Both the position numbers and the translations under genes were made by a program. This document shows, piece by piece, positions 1 through 7,338 of a stretch of DNA of 64,000 nt. The stretch spans positions 62,001 through 126,000 of the forward strand of contig NZ_FONS01000003.1 of assembly GCF_900112985.1 (NCBI RefSeq). The letters are read 5' to 3'. Under the pieces are notes generated by a model. The model had not been told where the DNA came from, did no database searches, and was given only the letters and a program-made list of their open reading frames with translations. The stretch is from Pedobacter antarcticus. GTDB lineage: Bacteria; Bacteroidota; Bacteroidia; Sphingobacteriales; Sphingobacteriaceae. Numbering within the stretch: position 1 is the first letter of the stretch; every line of letters begins with the position of its first letter.

Positions 1-1
1 T

Positions 2-136
2 CCATTTAAACAAGGTCAAAAGGCTGCAGATATTCTTCTCGATCTGATTAACAGCCCTAAACCAGATAACAGCACAGAACAGGCCTGGTATAAAGTAGTT
101 GTAGAATCTGAGTTGGTAACAGGTAAAAATAAATAA
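2..136 (+). CDS. LacI-type transcriptional regulator, C-terminal end (partial)
   Basis: An open frame enters from the left edge and ends at a TAA at 134-136, giving the last 44 residues. They start with PFKQGQKAADILLDLI and end with VVVESELVTGKNK. A Pro-Phe/Gly/Ala-Ala/Leu-Leu helix followed by a beta strand ending in a -ESELV- type motif is how the effector-binding domain of LacI/GalR regulators usually ends. The DNA-binding domain lies outside the window, so the family call rests on this tail only. A periplasmic sugar-binding protein of the same fold is the alternative. It lies 86 bp upstream of the phosphotransferase gene. Confidence 0.45.
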   Translation, partial: PFKQGQKAADILLDLINSPKPDNSTEQAWYKVVVESELVTGKNK

Positions 137-177
137 TTACACAACCGTTTGCACAAAAATCTCCTAACGAAATTGTT

Positions 178-185
178 TAAGTTTG
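178..185 (+). promoter_or_regulatory. Putative -7 promoter box for the phosphotransferase gene
   Basis: TAAGTTTG matches the Bacteroidota -7 consensus TAnnTTTG exactly and sits 37 bp before the ATG at 223. A TTTG at 148-151 could be the -33 element, but its 26-bp spacing is longer than usual. Assigned by consensus match only. Confidence 0.4.
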
Positions 186-222
186 GTTTGATGTCTTTAT
201 GAACAATCATTCCTAAATCTAT

Positions 223-1278
223 ATGCATAACCAAATATTAGCCCAATACGGAAATCATCTTTCAAATTCGCAAATTCAATTATTTGGTGATGGATTAATC
301 AATAAAACCTGGAAAATAAAAACGGTAGCCGGAAACTATATTCTGCAGCAGGTTAATGCATCTGTTTTTAAAACCCCGGAGGATATAGATGAGAACCTGA
401 ATAAACTTCGGCTATATCTGGAAAAGAACAATCCCGAATATCTGTTCATTTCTCCATTACCTACGCTAATTGGTGAATCCTTGGTTCATACCGAAGAAGG
501 CTATTTCAGGCTTTTCCCCTTCGTAGAAAACTCCCATAGTTTAAATGTGCTTACTCAACCGAAAGAGGCTTTTGAAGGTGCTGCCCAATTTGGTAAATTT
601 TCCCGCGTGCTGCAGGATTTTGACGTCAGCCAGTTAAAAATCACACTCCCCGATTTTCACAATCTTAGTTTACGCTACCAGCAATTTAATACCGCGCTGG
701 AAAATGCTTCTGCAGAAAGAAAGGCCCGTTCTTCAAACCTGACCAGCTTTATCCAGGATCATCGCGATATTGTAGACACTTATGAGAAAATCGTCAGTGA
801 AAATCTGATTCCGGTGCGGGTAGTTCATCATGATACTAAAATTAATAATGTGTTGCTCAATCAGCAAAACAAAGGAATGTGCGTGATAGATCTTGATACT
901 GTTATGCCCGGATACTTTATAAGTGATGTTGGAGATATGATGCGTACCTATCTTTCTTCTGCTAACGAAGAAGAGACAGATCTCAGCCAGATAAACGTCC
1001 GCAAAGCGTTCTTCAAAGCCATCTATGCGGGTTATATGTCGGAAATGGGTAATGTCTTAACTGCTGAAGAACAGGAATATTTCATCTATTCCGGAAAATT
1101 CCTCATTTATATGCAGGCCATCCGCTTCCTGACGGACTATTTAAGTGAAGATGTTTATTATGGATCACGTTATCCGGGTCACAATTTAAACAGAGCTGCC
1201 AATCAGATCCGTTTACTCGAATGTTATCTGAAAATGGAGGATGAGCTGAACGCAATGGTTGCCACAGCCGGGTACTAA
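223..1278 (+). CDS. Phosphotransferase, N-acetylhexosamine 1-kinase-like (APH fold)
   Basis: A 351-residue soluble protein of the aminoglycoside-phosphotransferase/choline-kinase fold. The N-terminal lobe has the usual glycine-rich start (FGDGLINKTWKI) and a strand with the ATP-binding region (YILQQVN). The catalytic loop VVHHDTKINNVLLN gives D204 as the catalytic Asp and the following Asn as a metal ligand; IDLDTV about 20 residues later is the DFG-equivalent. This combination and length resemble the NahK-like proteins of Bacteroidota, often labelled mucin desulfatase, which phosphorylate N-acetylhexosamines at C1. Substrate is inferred, not shown. The next gene, a glycosyltransferase, follows after 62 bp, so they may be co-transcribed. 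Confidence 0.7.
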   Translation: MHNQILAQYGNHLSNSQIQLFGDGLINKTWKIKTVAGNYILQQVNASVFKTPEDIDENLNKLRLYLEKNNPEYLFISPLPTLIGESLVHTEEGYFRLFPFVENSHSLNVLTQPKEAFEGAAQFGKFSRVLQDFDVSQLKITLPDFHNLSLRYQQFNTALENASAERKARSSNLTSFIQDHRDIVDTYEKIVSENLIPVRVVHHDTKINNVLLNQQNKGMCVIDLDTVMPGYFISDVGDMMRTYLSSANEEETDLSQINVRKAFFKAIYAGYMSEMGNVLTAEEQEYFIYSGKFLIYMQAIRFLTDYLSEDVYYGSRYPGHNLNRAANQIRLLECYLKMEDELNAMVATAGY

Positions 1279-1340
1279 AATTAGGGCTCTTTTCAATTTC
1301 TAATTGTCAGAAGCATAAAATTTACAGATATTCGGCGCGG

Positions 1341-2327
1341 ATGAAAATATTGTACGCCATTCAGGCAACCGGAAACGGTCATATTAGCCGGGCCAGAGAA
1401 ATCGTTCCTCTATTGCAGAAATACGGGACGGTCGATTTGCTGGTAAGCGGTACTCAGGCAGATATGCAGCTGGATCAGGAGGTAAAATACCGCTTTCATG
1501 GCTTCAGTTTTGTTTTTGGCCGGAAAGGTGGTGTACATCATTGGGAAACCTGGAAATCAATGAACCTGCGCAGGTTTTTCCGAGACATGCAAAGCCTTCC
1601 ATTGAAAGACTATAATCTGATTATTAATGATTTCGAACCGGTTTCCGCCTGGGCCTGTAAATTACAGGGTATAGAAAGTGTGGGTCTAAGCCATCAGGCC
1701 GCTTTTCAGTCTCCCCTGGTACCTAAATCCAAAAGCATCGACTGGGCGCAACTGGTCATGAAGTATTACGCCCCCGCCAGCCACTATATTGGTTTTCATT
1801 TTAAACGTTACGACCAATTTATTTATACGCCGGTTATACGCTCGGAAATCCGGCGTTTAGAGATATCAGATCTCGGCCATTACACCGTATATCTGCCTTC
1901 GATCGCCGATAAATGGCTGGTACCTGTTTTAAAACAAGTACCTGACGTAAAGTGGGAGATCTTCTCTAAACATATTTCCAGTGCTTACTCAGATGGAAAT
2001 GTCAGCGTATTTCCGATACAGAACGCCGCTTTTAACGAGAGTTTAGCGAGCTCTACAGGCTTTCTGACAGGTGGTGGTTTTGAAGGGCCGGCAGAAGCGC
2101 TCTTTTTAGGCAAGAAGCTTTTAGTGGTACCCATGAAATTTCAATATGAGCAGCAGTGTAATGCTTATGCACTTAAACAGTTTGGCATTCCTGTAATCTG
2201 GGGCAGTAATCACGACTGGCTTCCTGTAATTCTTAAATGGGTAAAAGAGCCTCAACAACATCAATTGGAATTCCCGGATGAGACCGCATCCATCATTGAC
2301 GATCTAGTCAAAAAATACGCACGTTAA
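1341..2327 (+). CDS. Glycosyltransferase, MurG-like GT-B fold
   Basis: A 328-residue protein starting MKILYAIQATGNGHISRA, a nucleotide-binding first strand with a Gly-rich loop and His typical of GT-B enzymes related to the glycosyltransferase family 28/1 group. The C-terminal half has GGGFEGPAEALFLGKKLLVVP, the donor-binding GG...E signature. No membrane segments are visible, so it is probably cytoplasmic and works on the inner face of the membrane. Acceptor and donor cannot be read from sequence. It lies between a sugar-kinase-like gene and a likely lipid-head-group cluster, which would fit glycosylation of that lipid or a related glycan (inference). Confidence 0.7.
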   Translation: MKILYAIQATGNGHISRAREIVPLLQKYGTVDLLVSGTQADMQLDQEVKYRFHGFSFVFGRKGGVHHWETWKSMNLRRFFRDMQSLPLKDYNLIINDFEPVSAWACKLQGIESVGLSHQAAFQSPLVPKSKSIDWAQLVMKYYAPASHYIGFHFKRYDQFIYTPVIRSEIRRLEISDLGHYTVYLPSIADKWLVPVLKQVPDVKWEIFSKHISSAYSDGNVSVFPIQNAAFNESLASSTGFLTGGGFEGPAEALFLGKKLLVVPMKFQYEQQCNAYALKQFGIPVIWGSNHDWLPVILKWVKEPQQHQLEFPDETASIIDDLVKKYAR

Positions 2328-2414
2328 TTTGTCGTTAAATTGCCATAAATTTATCCGCATTGAAACATGACTGACTATTTTATGTTTTCAGTCAAATTTA
2401 TGGGCCGCCTTTAT

Positions 2415-2422
2415 TACCTTTG
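2415..2422 (+). promoter_or_regulatory. Putative -7 promoter box for the nucleotidyltransferase operon
   Basis: TACCTTTG is an exact TAnnTTTG match inside the 215-bp gap before the nucleotidyltransferase, implying a leader of roughly 115 nt. The -33 element is not clear. It would drive the coupled genes from 2543 to 6806. Confidence 0.45.
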
Positions 2423-2542
2423 CCTCATATTTTAGCTTTTTTCGAGAAACAGAAATCGCTGGTGTGCTGTAAATTGCTTATTTTATCTATTTATTAGTCA
2501 TTAAATAACGTTTACTGCCAAAAATTATTTTTAGAAAGACTT

Positions 2543-3253
2543 ATGTTATTTGCAATAATCGCCGCAGGAGAAGGTTCCCGCCTCTCCAATGAAGGCTATA
2601 TGGGATTAAAACCAATGGTAAAGATTAACGGTGAGATGATGATTGACCGCCTGATCCGCATTTTTCTGGCAAATAACGCCAGCTCAATTGCTGTCATTAT
2701 CAACGAATCCTCGTTAGAACTTGCTGCGCATTTGCAACAGCTGAGCTTGCCGGTTCCTTTACAGATCATTACTAAAACTACCCCAAGTTCCTTACATAGT
2801 TTTCACGAACTTTTACAGGCTTCCCCTGAAGTTAACGAAGTTTGCCTGAGTACGACAGATACTATTTTCGATCCGGAAGAATTTGCAGGTTATATCCAGG
2901 ACTTCCGTGAAAACGGGCAATTAGACGGTTCTCTGGCTGTAACAACCTTTATTGATGATGAAAGCCCCCTTTATGTCGATTTCGATGAAAAGTCGCTAAT
3001 CAGCCAGATTACAGACGCCCCGGTTTCATTTTCACCTTCAGTTTCAGGTGGAATTTACTGCCTTCGCCAATCGGCGATCAGCACCGTATCGACCGCGATA
3101 GACAAAAATCTAAACCGGATGAGAAACTTTCAACGTTTAATGATCGAAAGTGGTTTACAGCTTAAAGCTTATAATTTCAGCAAGATCATGGATGTAGACC
3201 ATCTTTCCGATATTACCAAAGCCGAACAGTTTTTAACAGAAATCCAATCCTAA
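2543..3253 (+). CDS. Nucleotidyltransferase (NTP transferase family)
   Basis: A 236-residue protein with the NTP-transferase P-loop-like start AAGEGSRLSNEG, then LKPMVKINGEMMIDRLI, the K-P-M/L and acceptor-positioning segment of sugar- and polyol-phosphate nucleotidyltransferases (MobA/IspD/GlmU fold). STTDTIF near residue 110 is the likely metal-binding Asp region, and KIMDVDHLSDITKAEQFL closes the fold. The length is that of a bare catalytic domain with no extra module. It begins a run of five genes with almost no spacing, including a CDP-alcohol phosphatidyltransferase, so it may make a CDP-activated polyol or sugar alcohol for a lipid head group (inference). A sugar-1-phosphate substrate is the alternative. 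Confidence 0.7.
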   Translation: MLFAIIAAGEGSRLSNEGYMGLKPMVKINGEMMIDRLIRIFLANNASSIAVIINESSLELAAHLQQLSLPVPLQIITKTTPSSLHSFHELLQASPEVNEVCLSTTDTIFDPEEFAGYIQDFRENGQLDGSLAVTTFIDDESPLYVDFDEKSLISQITDAPVSFSPSVSGGIYCLRQSAISTVSTAIDKNLNRMRNFQRLMIESGLQLKAYNFSKIMDVDHLSDITKAEQFLTEIQS

Positions 3254-3256
3254 GCA

Positions 3257-4132
3257 GTGCATATACAACCAATAACTTTACTGGGCGTCAAACGTGGCAG
3301 TAAATTCTCTCCAAACCATATCGGTAATGATGAGGCGATCTTTAACCTTACAGTAACGGCACTTGAAAAAATGGGTTGCACGGTTAATATCTGTACTGAA
3401 AACGATTTGATGGAAATGACCGATGTACAAGAGCGTTTCATTTTCGCGATGGCCAGAGAAATTGTTGTGGTCGAAAAGCTAAAGTCATTGGAAGAAAGTG
3501 GAAAAATCGTTATTAATTCAGGATATGGGATTGAAAACTGTTTCCGCACCAATATGACCAATGCATTAATTGCAAACAATATCCCTTATCCTAAAAGCAG
3601 AATTGTCTTGACAGATGAGCCCGGAGATGATGCATTTACAGATTTACCGGGTGAAGGTTACTGGATCAAAAGAGGTGATTTTCATGCAATTCACAAAGAA
3701 GACGTTACCTACGTTGAGTCGGAAGAGCAAGGCCGGTATATCCTGAAGGAATTTAATCTCAGAGGAATTCCCGATGCTGTTATTTCCCAGAATCTGCCAG
3801 GTGATCTCGTAAAGTTTTATGGAATCAGGGGTTCACAGTTCTTCCACCATTTTTACCCTTACGATCATAATCATCATAAATACAGCAGCTATGAGCAAAT
3901 AAACTCAGCTACTGCACATTATCCTTTTAACCTTGATACATTAATGCAAGCAGCTGATGCTGCGGCTATTGGCTTAAATATCTATATTTATGGCGGTGAT
4001 GCCATTGTCGACCGCGAAGGTAAGTTCCACATCATTGATTTCAATGACTGGCCTAGCTTTGCACCGTGCAGGGATATCGCAGCACCACACATTGCGCAAT
4101 GCTTGTATGATAATTTTATAGCACATCTTTAA
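3257..4132 (+). CDS. ATP-grasp-fold enzyme of unknown substrate
   Basis: A 291-residue protein starting at GTG, three bases after the previous stop; I see no better start. The central WIKRGDFHAIHKED and LPGDLVKFYGIRG segments look like ATP-grasp nucleotide-binding strands, and VDREGKFHIIDFNDWPSF near the C terminus has the Asp...Asp-x-Asn metal-binding pattern of RimK-like ligases and inositol-phosphate kinases of the ITPK type. I cannot tell a ligase from a kinase. The gene sits between the nucleotidyltransferase and the CDP-alcohol phosphatidyltransferase and overlaps the latter by one base (TAATG), so it probably acts in the same pathway, by phosphorylating a polyol or attaching an amino acid (both guesses). 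Confidence 0.6.
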   Translation: MHIQPITLLGVKRGSKFSPNHIGNDEAIFNLTVTALEKMGCTVNICTENDLMEMTDVQERFIFAMAREIVVVEKLKSLEESGKIVINSGYGIENCFRTNMTNALIANNIPYPKSRIVLTDEPGDDAFTDLPGEGYWIKRGDFHAIHKEDVTYVESEEQGRYILKEFNLRGIPDAVISQNLPGDLVKFYGIRGSQFFHHFYPYDHNHHKYSSYEQINSATAHYPFNLDTLMQAADAAAIGLNIYIYGGDAIVDREGKFHIIDFNDWPSFAPCRDIAAPHIAQCLYDNFIAHL

Positions 4133-5067
4133 TGAAAGCTCAACAAATACCACCAGTGCAACCTGACGTTTCCTTTGAGAGCACTTTGAAATCGAATGAT
4201 ACTGAAGAGAAAATAGATATCTATTTCTACCGGCCTATAGGCTATCGCATAGCACTACTTTGTGCAAAACTCGGGATTACTCCTAATGCGGTAACGATTA
4301 TCAGTATTTTCTTCGGAGTCGGTGCAGGTATTTTATTTTATTTCCCTGAGCTGTGGCTGAATGTAATCGGTATGCTCCTGCTTGTTTTTGCAAACTCTTT
4401 GGACAGCGCTGATGGTCAGCTGGCAAGAATAACAAATAACAAAAGCAGACTAGGTCGTATTTTGGATGGTTTTGCAGGCGATTTCTGGTTTACATCTATC
4501 CACATTGCACTTTGCCTGAGATTAATGGATGCTGGATGGCCGGCCTGGGTCTGGGTGCTGGGAATCGGTGCAGGAGTATCTCACATATTTCAATCTGCGA
4601 TGGCAGACTATTATAGGAATATCCATCTTTATTTTATTAAAGGCGTAAGCGGCAGTGAACTGGATAACTCCGCAGATCTGCAAAAAGAATATGATCTGAA
4701 TAAGGCAAATACTAATTTCTTCCTGAATTTTGTAGCCAGAGGGTACATGGGTTATACCCGTTTGCAGGAAAATTGCTCTCCAAAACTGCAAAGGTTACTT
4801 GCATTGATGAAGTCTAAATTCGATATGAAAATTCCTGCTCAGGAGCTTCAGGCCTTTAATGCACAGAATAAACCTTTAATGAGGCTAACGAATATTATAC
4901 AGTTTAACACAAGGGTTATTTTCCTTTTCCTGTGGTTGTTTATTGACCAGACCTGGTTATATTTTGTTTTTGACCTGCTTGTTCTGAATACAATCTTAAT
5001 TTATATGGTAAGACGTCAGGAAAAGATTAGTGGTAATTTTTATCAGCGTTTATCAGCCATTGCTTAA
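4132..5067 (+). CDS. CDP-alcohol phosphatidyltransferase family membrane enzyme
   Basis: A 311-residue polytopic membrane protein with the family signature D91-SA-D94-G95-QL-A98-R99, then G108 and D112. These residues bind the CDP moiety and metal in phosphatidylinositol-phosphate synthase and relatives. The fourth Asp is shifted: D112 is followed by GFAG and then D117, four residues instead of the usual three. About six hydrophobic segments flank the motif, with a soluble stretch around residues 180-245. Reaction by family: displacement of CMP from a CDP-alcohol. Whether the activated part is diacylglycerol or the head group made by the neighbouring nucleotidyltransferase is open. The start codon overlaps the previous stop, and the stop overlaps the next start. 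Confidence 0.8.
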   Translation: MKAQQIPPVQPDVSFESTLKSNDTEEKIDIYFYRPIGYRIALLCAKLGITPNAVTIISIFFGVGAGILFYFPELWLNVIGMLLLVFANSLDSADGQLARITNNKSRLGRILDGFAGDFWFTSIHIALCLRLMDAGWPAWVWVLGIGAGVSHIFQSAMADYYRNIHLYFIKGVSGSELDNSADLQKEYDLNKANTNFFLNFVARGYMGYTRLQENCSPKLQRLLALMKSKFDMKIPAQELQAFNAQNKPLMRLTNIIQFNTRVIFLFLWLFIDQTWLYFVFDLLVLNTILIYMVRRQEKISGNFYQRLSAIA

Positions 5068-6077
5068 TGAACAGTAAATTATATAAGCTCATTTTTATGA
5101 TCCTGGGTATCTTTACCCTGGGGTACATGATCTATAAATTGGGACTCGCAGAAATTGTGAGTGATATAGAAAAAACAGGCTTCTGGTTTTTCCCGATTAT
5201 CGGTAGCTGGCTACTTATTTATATCCTGAATGCGATGGCCTTCCGCCAGATTATCCAGGAACCTGCCCTTCCACATTCAAATCTTCCATTTCTGACCGTT
5301 CTCCGCCTCACGGTAACTGGTTATGCTATAAACTATATTACGCCCTTTGTAGCTCTGGGCGGTGAGCCATACCGGATCATGGAACTCAAAAAAACACTGG
5401 GTATTCATAAAGCGACCTCTTCAGTTCTGCTATATGGTATGATGCACGTATTTTCACACATCATTTTCTGGCTGCTTTCTATATTTCTGATTCTTGCAGT
5501 TGTGCCGCTGGATAATACTTTATTAGCAGGCTGTATTATTGCTTTTTTTATCGGGTTGGGAATCACATTCTGGTTTCTAAGCATCTATAAAAAAGGTTTT
5601 ACTGTGAGTACGTTCAAAATGCTGCAGAAAGTGCCTTTTATTAAACACAAAGCCACTAAATTTTTAGAAGAGAAATCAGAGTCACTGCATGAGGTGGACG
5701 ATCAGATCAGAATTTTATATGCAGAACGTAAATCACGATTTTTAAAATCACTGCTCTATGAAATTCTTGCACGTGTAATTACCTGTGCTGAGATCTATTT
5801 CACGGCAATTGCCATTGGGCTGAATATGAGTATTATGGAAGCTTTAATTATCAGTTCTGCGTCTTCCCTTTTCGCTAACATCATTTTCTTTTTCCCAATG
5901 CAGCTGGGTGTACGTGAGGGCGGTCTTGCTCTTGCCTTGCGTTCAGTTGGTTTACCAGCAGAAGCTGGTATCTTTATTGGTATAATTATGAGAATCCGGG
6001 AAATTGTCTGGATCATGATCGGTTTTATCTGGATCAGACTGGCCAGACAAAAAGGAGTCGATTCTAAATTACAATAG
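5067..6077 (+). CDS. Flippase-like membrane protein (UPF0104 / LPG-synthase TM family)
   Basis: A 336-residue protein made mostly of hydrophobic helices, about eight. Characteristic pieces are TGYAINYITPFVALGGEPYRI near residue 92 and FFFPMQLGVREGGLALAL near residue 275, the two conserved re-entrant-like segments of the UPF0104 / lysylphosphatidylglycerol-synthase transmembrane family, which includes proposed lipid flippases. The soluble synthase domain of MprF is absent. Its ATG overlaps the stop of the phosphatidyltransferase, so the products are probably made together. A role moving the finished lipid across the inner membrane is an inference from family and position. Confidence 0.75.
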   Translation: MNSKLYKLIFMILGIFTLGYMIYKLGLAEIVSDIEKTGFWFFPIIGSWLLIYILNAMAFRQIIQEPALPHSNLPFLTVLRLTVTGYAINYITPFVALGGEPYRIMELKKTLGIHKATSSVLLYGMMHVFSHIIFWLLSIFLILAVVPLDNTLLAGCIIAFFIGLGITFWFLSIYKKGFTVSTFKMLQKVPFIKHKATKFLEEKSESLHEVDDQIRILYAERKSRFLKSLLYEILARVITCAEIYFTAIAIGLNMSIMEALIISSASSLFANIIFFFPMQLGVREGGLALALRSVGLPAEAGIFIGIIMRIREIVWIMIGFIWIRLARQKGVDSKLQ

Positions 6078-6095
6078 CTATATAAAACATATTTT

Positions 6096-6806
6096 ATGAT
6101 TAAGGGACTTTTATTTGATTACGGCGGAACAATAGATACCAATGGAATTCATTGGGCGGTGGTATTGAAAAATGCCTATCAGCATTTTGGAATTGAAGTT
6201 CCTGAAACCTTGTTCTCCCAGGCTTATACATTTGGTGAAAGAAGTCTTGCATTGAAAGCACTGGTTAAACCAGAACATACCTTTCTTGATGTCCTGCGCC
6301 TGAAGGTCGGTCAACAGTTTCAATTTTTAAATGAACAAGGTTTTATAACGAATCCTGAAGCTATAGAAATGATTGCAGCACATTGCAACGAATTTGCAGC
6401 CGACACGATCAGTGTAACCAAAAGGACTCTGGAAGAACTTGCTGAAAAATATCCGCTTGTTATGGTTTCCAATTTTTATGGAAATCTGCATACCGTACTC
6501 CGGGACTTTGACATTTTACATTTATTCAAAGAAGTCATAGAATCTGCTGTCGTCGGTTGTAGAAAACCTGATCCGAAAATCTACCAACTGGGTGTAGATG
6601 CGCTTGGTTTTGCACCTGAGGAATGCATGGTAGTCGGAGATACATTTGGAAAAGATATTGTTCCGGCAAAAGCTGTCGGATGCCCGGTCATATGGCTTAA
6701 ATGTCAGGGATGGGAAGAAGATCCGGAAAAGATCCGCGAAACCGGAATCCTGGCCGATTTTACCATTACCGATTTTGCAGAGATTCCAGCAATTATCAAA
6801 GGATAA
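6096..6806 (+). CDS. HAD-superfamily hydrolase
   Basis: A 236-residue soluble HAD protein. Motif I is FDYGGTID: the nucleophile D8 is present, but position +2, normally the acid/base Asp, is Gly10. Motif II is MVSNF, motif III Lys is in GCRKPDPKIYQLG, and motif IV is VVGDTFGKDIVPA. The rest of the fold is complete, with an alpha-helical cap. By family it would hydrolyse a phosphate ester; as the last gene of the head-group cluster it could dephosphorylate the lipid or its precursor (inference). The missing acid/base Asp means normal phosphatase activity cannot be assumed. It starts 18 bp after the flippase-like gene and ends just before a strong hairpin. Confidence 0.75.
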   Translation: MIKGLLFDYGGTIDTNGIHWAVVLKNAYQHFGIEVPETLFSQAYTFGERSLALKALVKPEHTFLDVLRLKVGQQFQFLNEQGFITNPEAIEMIAAHCNEFAADTISVTKRTLEELAEKYPLVMVSNFYGNLHTVLRDFDILHLFKEVIESAVVGCRKPDPKIYQLGVDALGFAPEECMVVGDTFGKDIVPAKAVGCPVIWLKCQGWEEDPEKIRETGILADFTITDFAEIPAIIKG

Positions 6807-6812
6807 AAATTA

Positions 6813-6864
6813 CCTATAAAAAAACAGGGCAGCCAAAATATTGGCTGCCCTGTTTTTTTATAGG
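6813..6864. terminator. Strong bidirectional terminator between convergent genes
   Basis: A perfect 24-bp stem (6813-6836 with 6841-6864) around an AATA loop, GC-rich in the middle with A/T runs outside, so it reads as A-tract, hairpin, T-tract on both strands. It serves the HAD gene on + and the PepSY-like gene on -; the stop codon of the latter (6858-6860) lies in the stem. Confidence 0.9.
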
Positions 6865-7292
6865 TTTACAGCGCTTACTTTCCCTCCCTGATCGAAAATC
6901 ACTTTCCTCTCCTCCGGGGATTTCTTTAGTTCAACCTTATAATAAAACTTCTTACCCATTTCAAACTGATCAGCATCATCAATGCGGAATCCTTTGTATT
7001 GCTGTGCAATTGCATCCCGAACAGGTTTTGGTAACTCAGAAGATCTAAGCTCTTTTTTATGCTTGACAATCTGTCCCTGATCATTAATCCATGCCTCATG
7101 GTCTCTTCTGCCAATGTCAAATTCAACATTATACCCATCAATCTTCTTTTCCCATTCCACCTTAGTGGCTTTTGGGAAAGTTTTATGAAAAACGTTAACC
7201 ACAACCCGGGGTACTTCAGCTTCGGCCAGGTCCTGAGCCAGCAAATAAAAAGGTGCCAGCAATAACAAAGTAATAAAGCTTATTTTCTTCAT
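6858..7292 (-). CDS. Secreted PepSY-like protein (beta-lactamase-inhibitor-like)
   Basis: A 144-residue protein with a Sec signal peptide (MKKISFITLLLLAPFYLLAQ). The mature part has two repeats of the PepSY-like beta-lactamase-inhibitor-like fold: the first around VVNVFHKTFPKATKVEWEK with DGYNVEF and EAWINDQGQIVKHK, the second around PVRDAIAQQYKGFRIDDAD with KFYYKVEL and VIFDQGGKV. These small periplasmic proteins are frequent in Bacteroidota; their role is unknown. It lies 46 bp downstream of the GH95 gene on the same strand and could share its transcript. Confidence 0.7.
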   Translation of the reverse strand: MKKISFITLLLLAPFYLLAQDLAEAEVPRVVVNVFHKTFPKATKVEWEKKIDGYNVEFDIGRRDHEAWINDQGQIVKHKKELRSSELPKPVRDAIAQQYKGFRIDDADQFEMGKKFYYKVELKKSPEERKVIFDQGGKVSAVNL

Positions 7293-7338
7293 GAGATTTT
7301 ATTTGTTTGTTAGTCTAACATCCTGTGTTTGAAAAAGT

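Noticed and set aside
3250..3579. 109-codon - strand frame over the ATP-grasp gene
   Set aside because: Shadow of a gene tightly coupled to its neighbours; Ser/Thr/Phe-rich product without family features.
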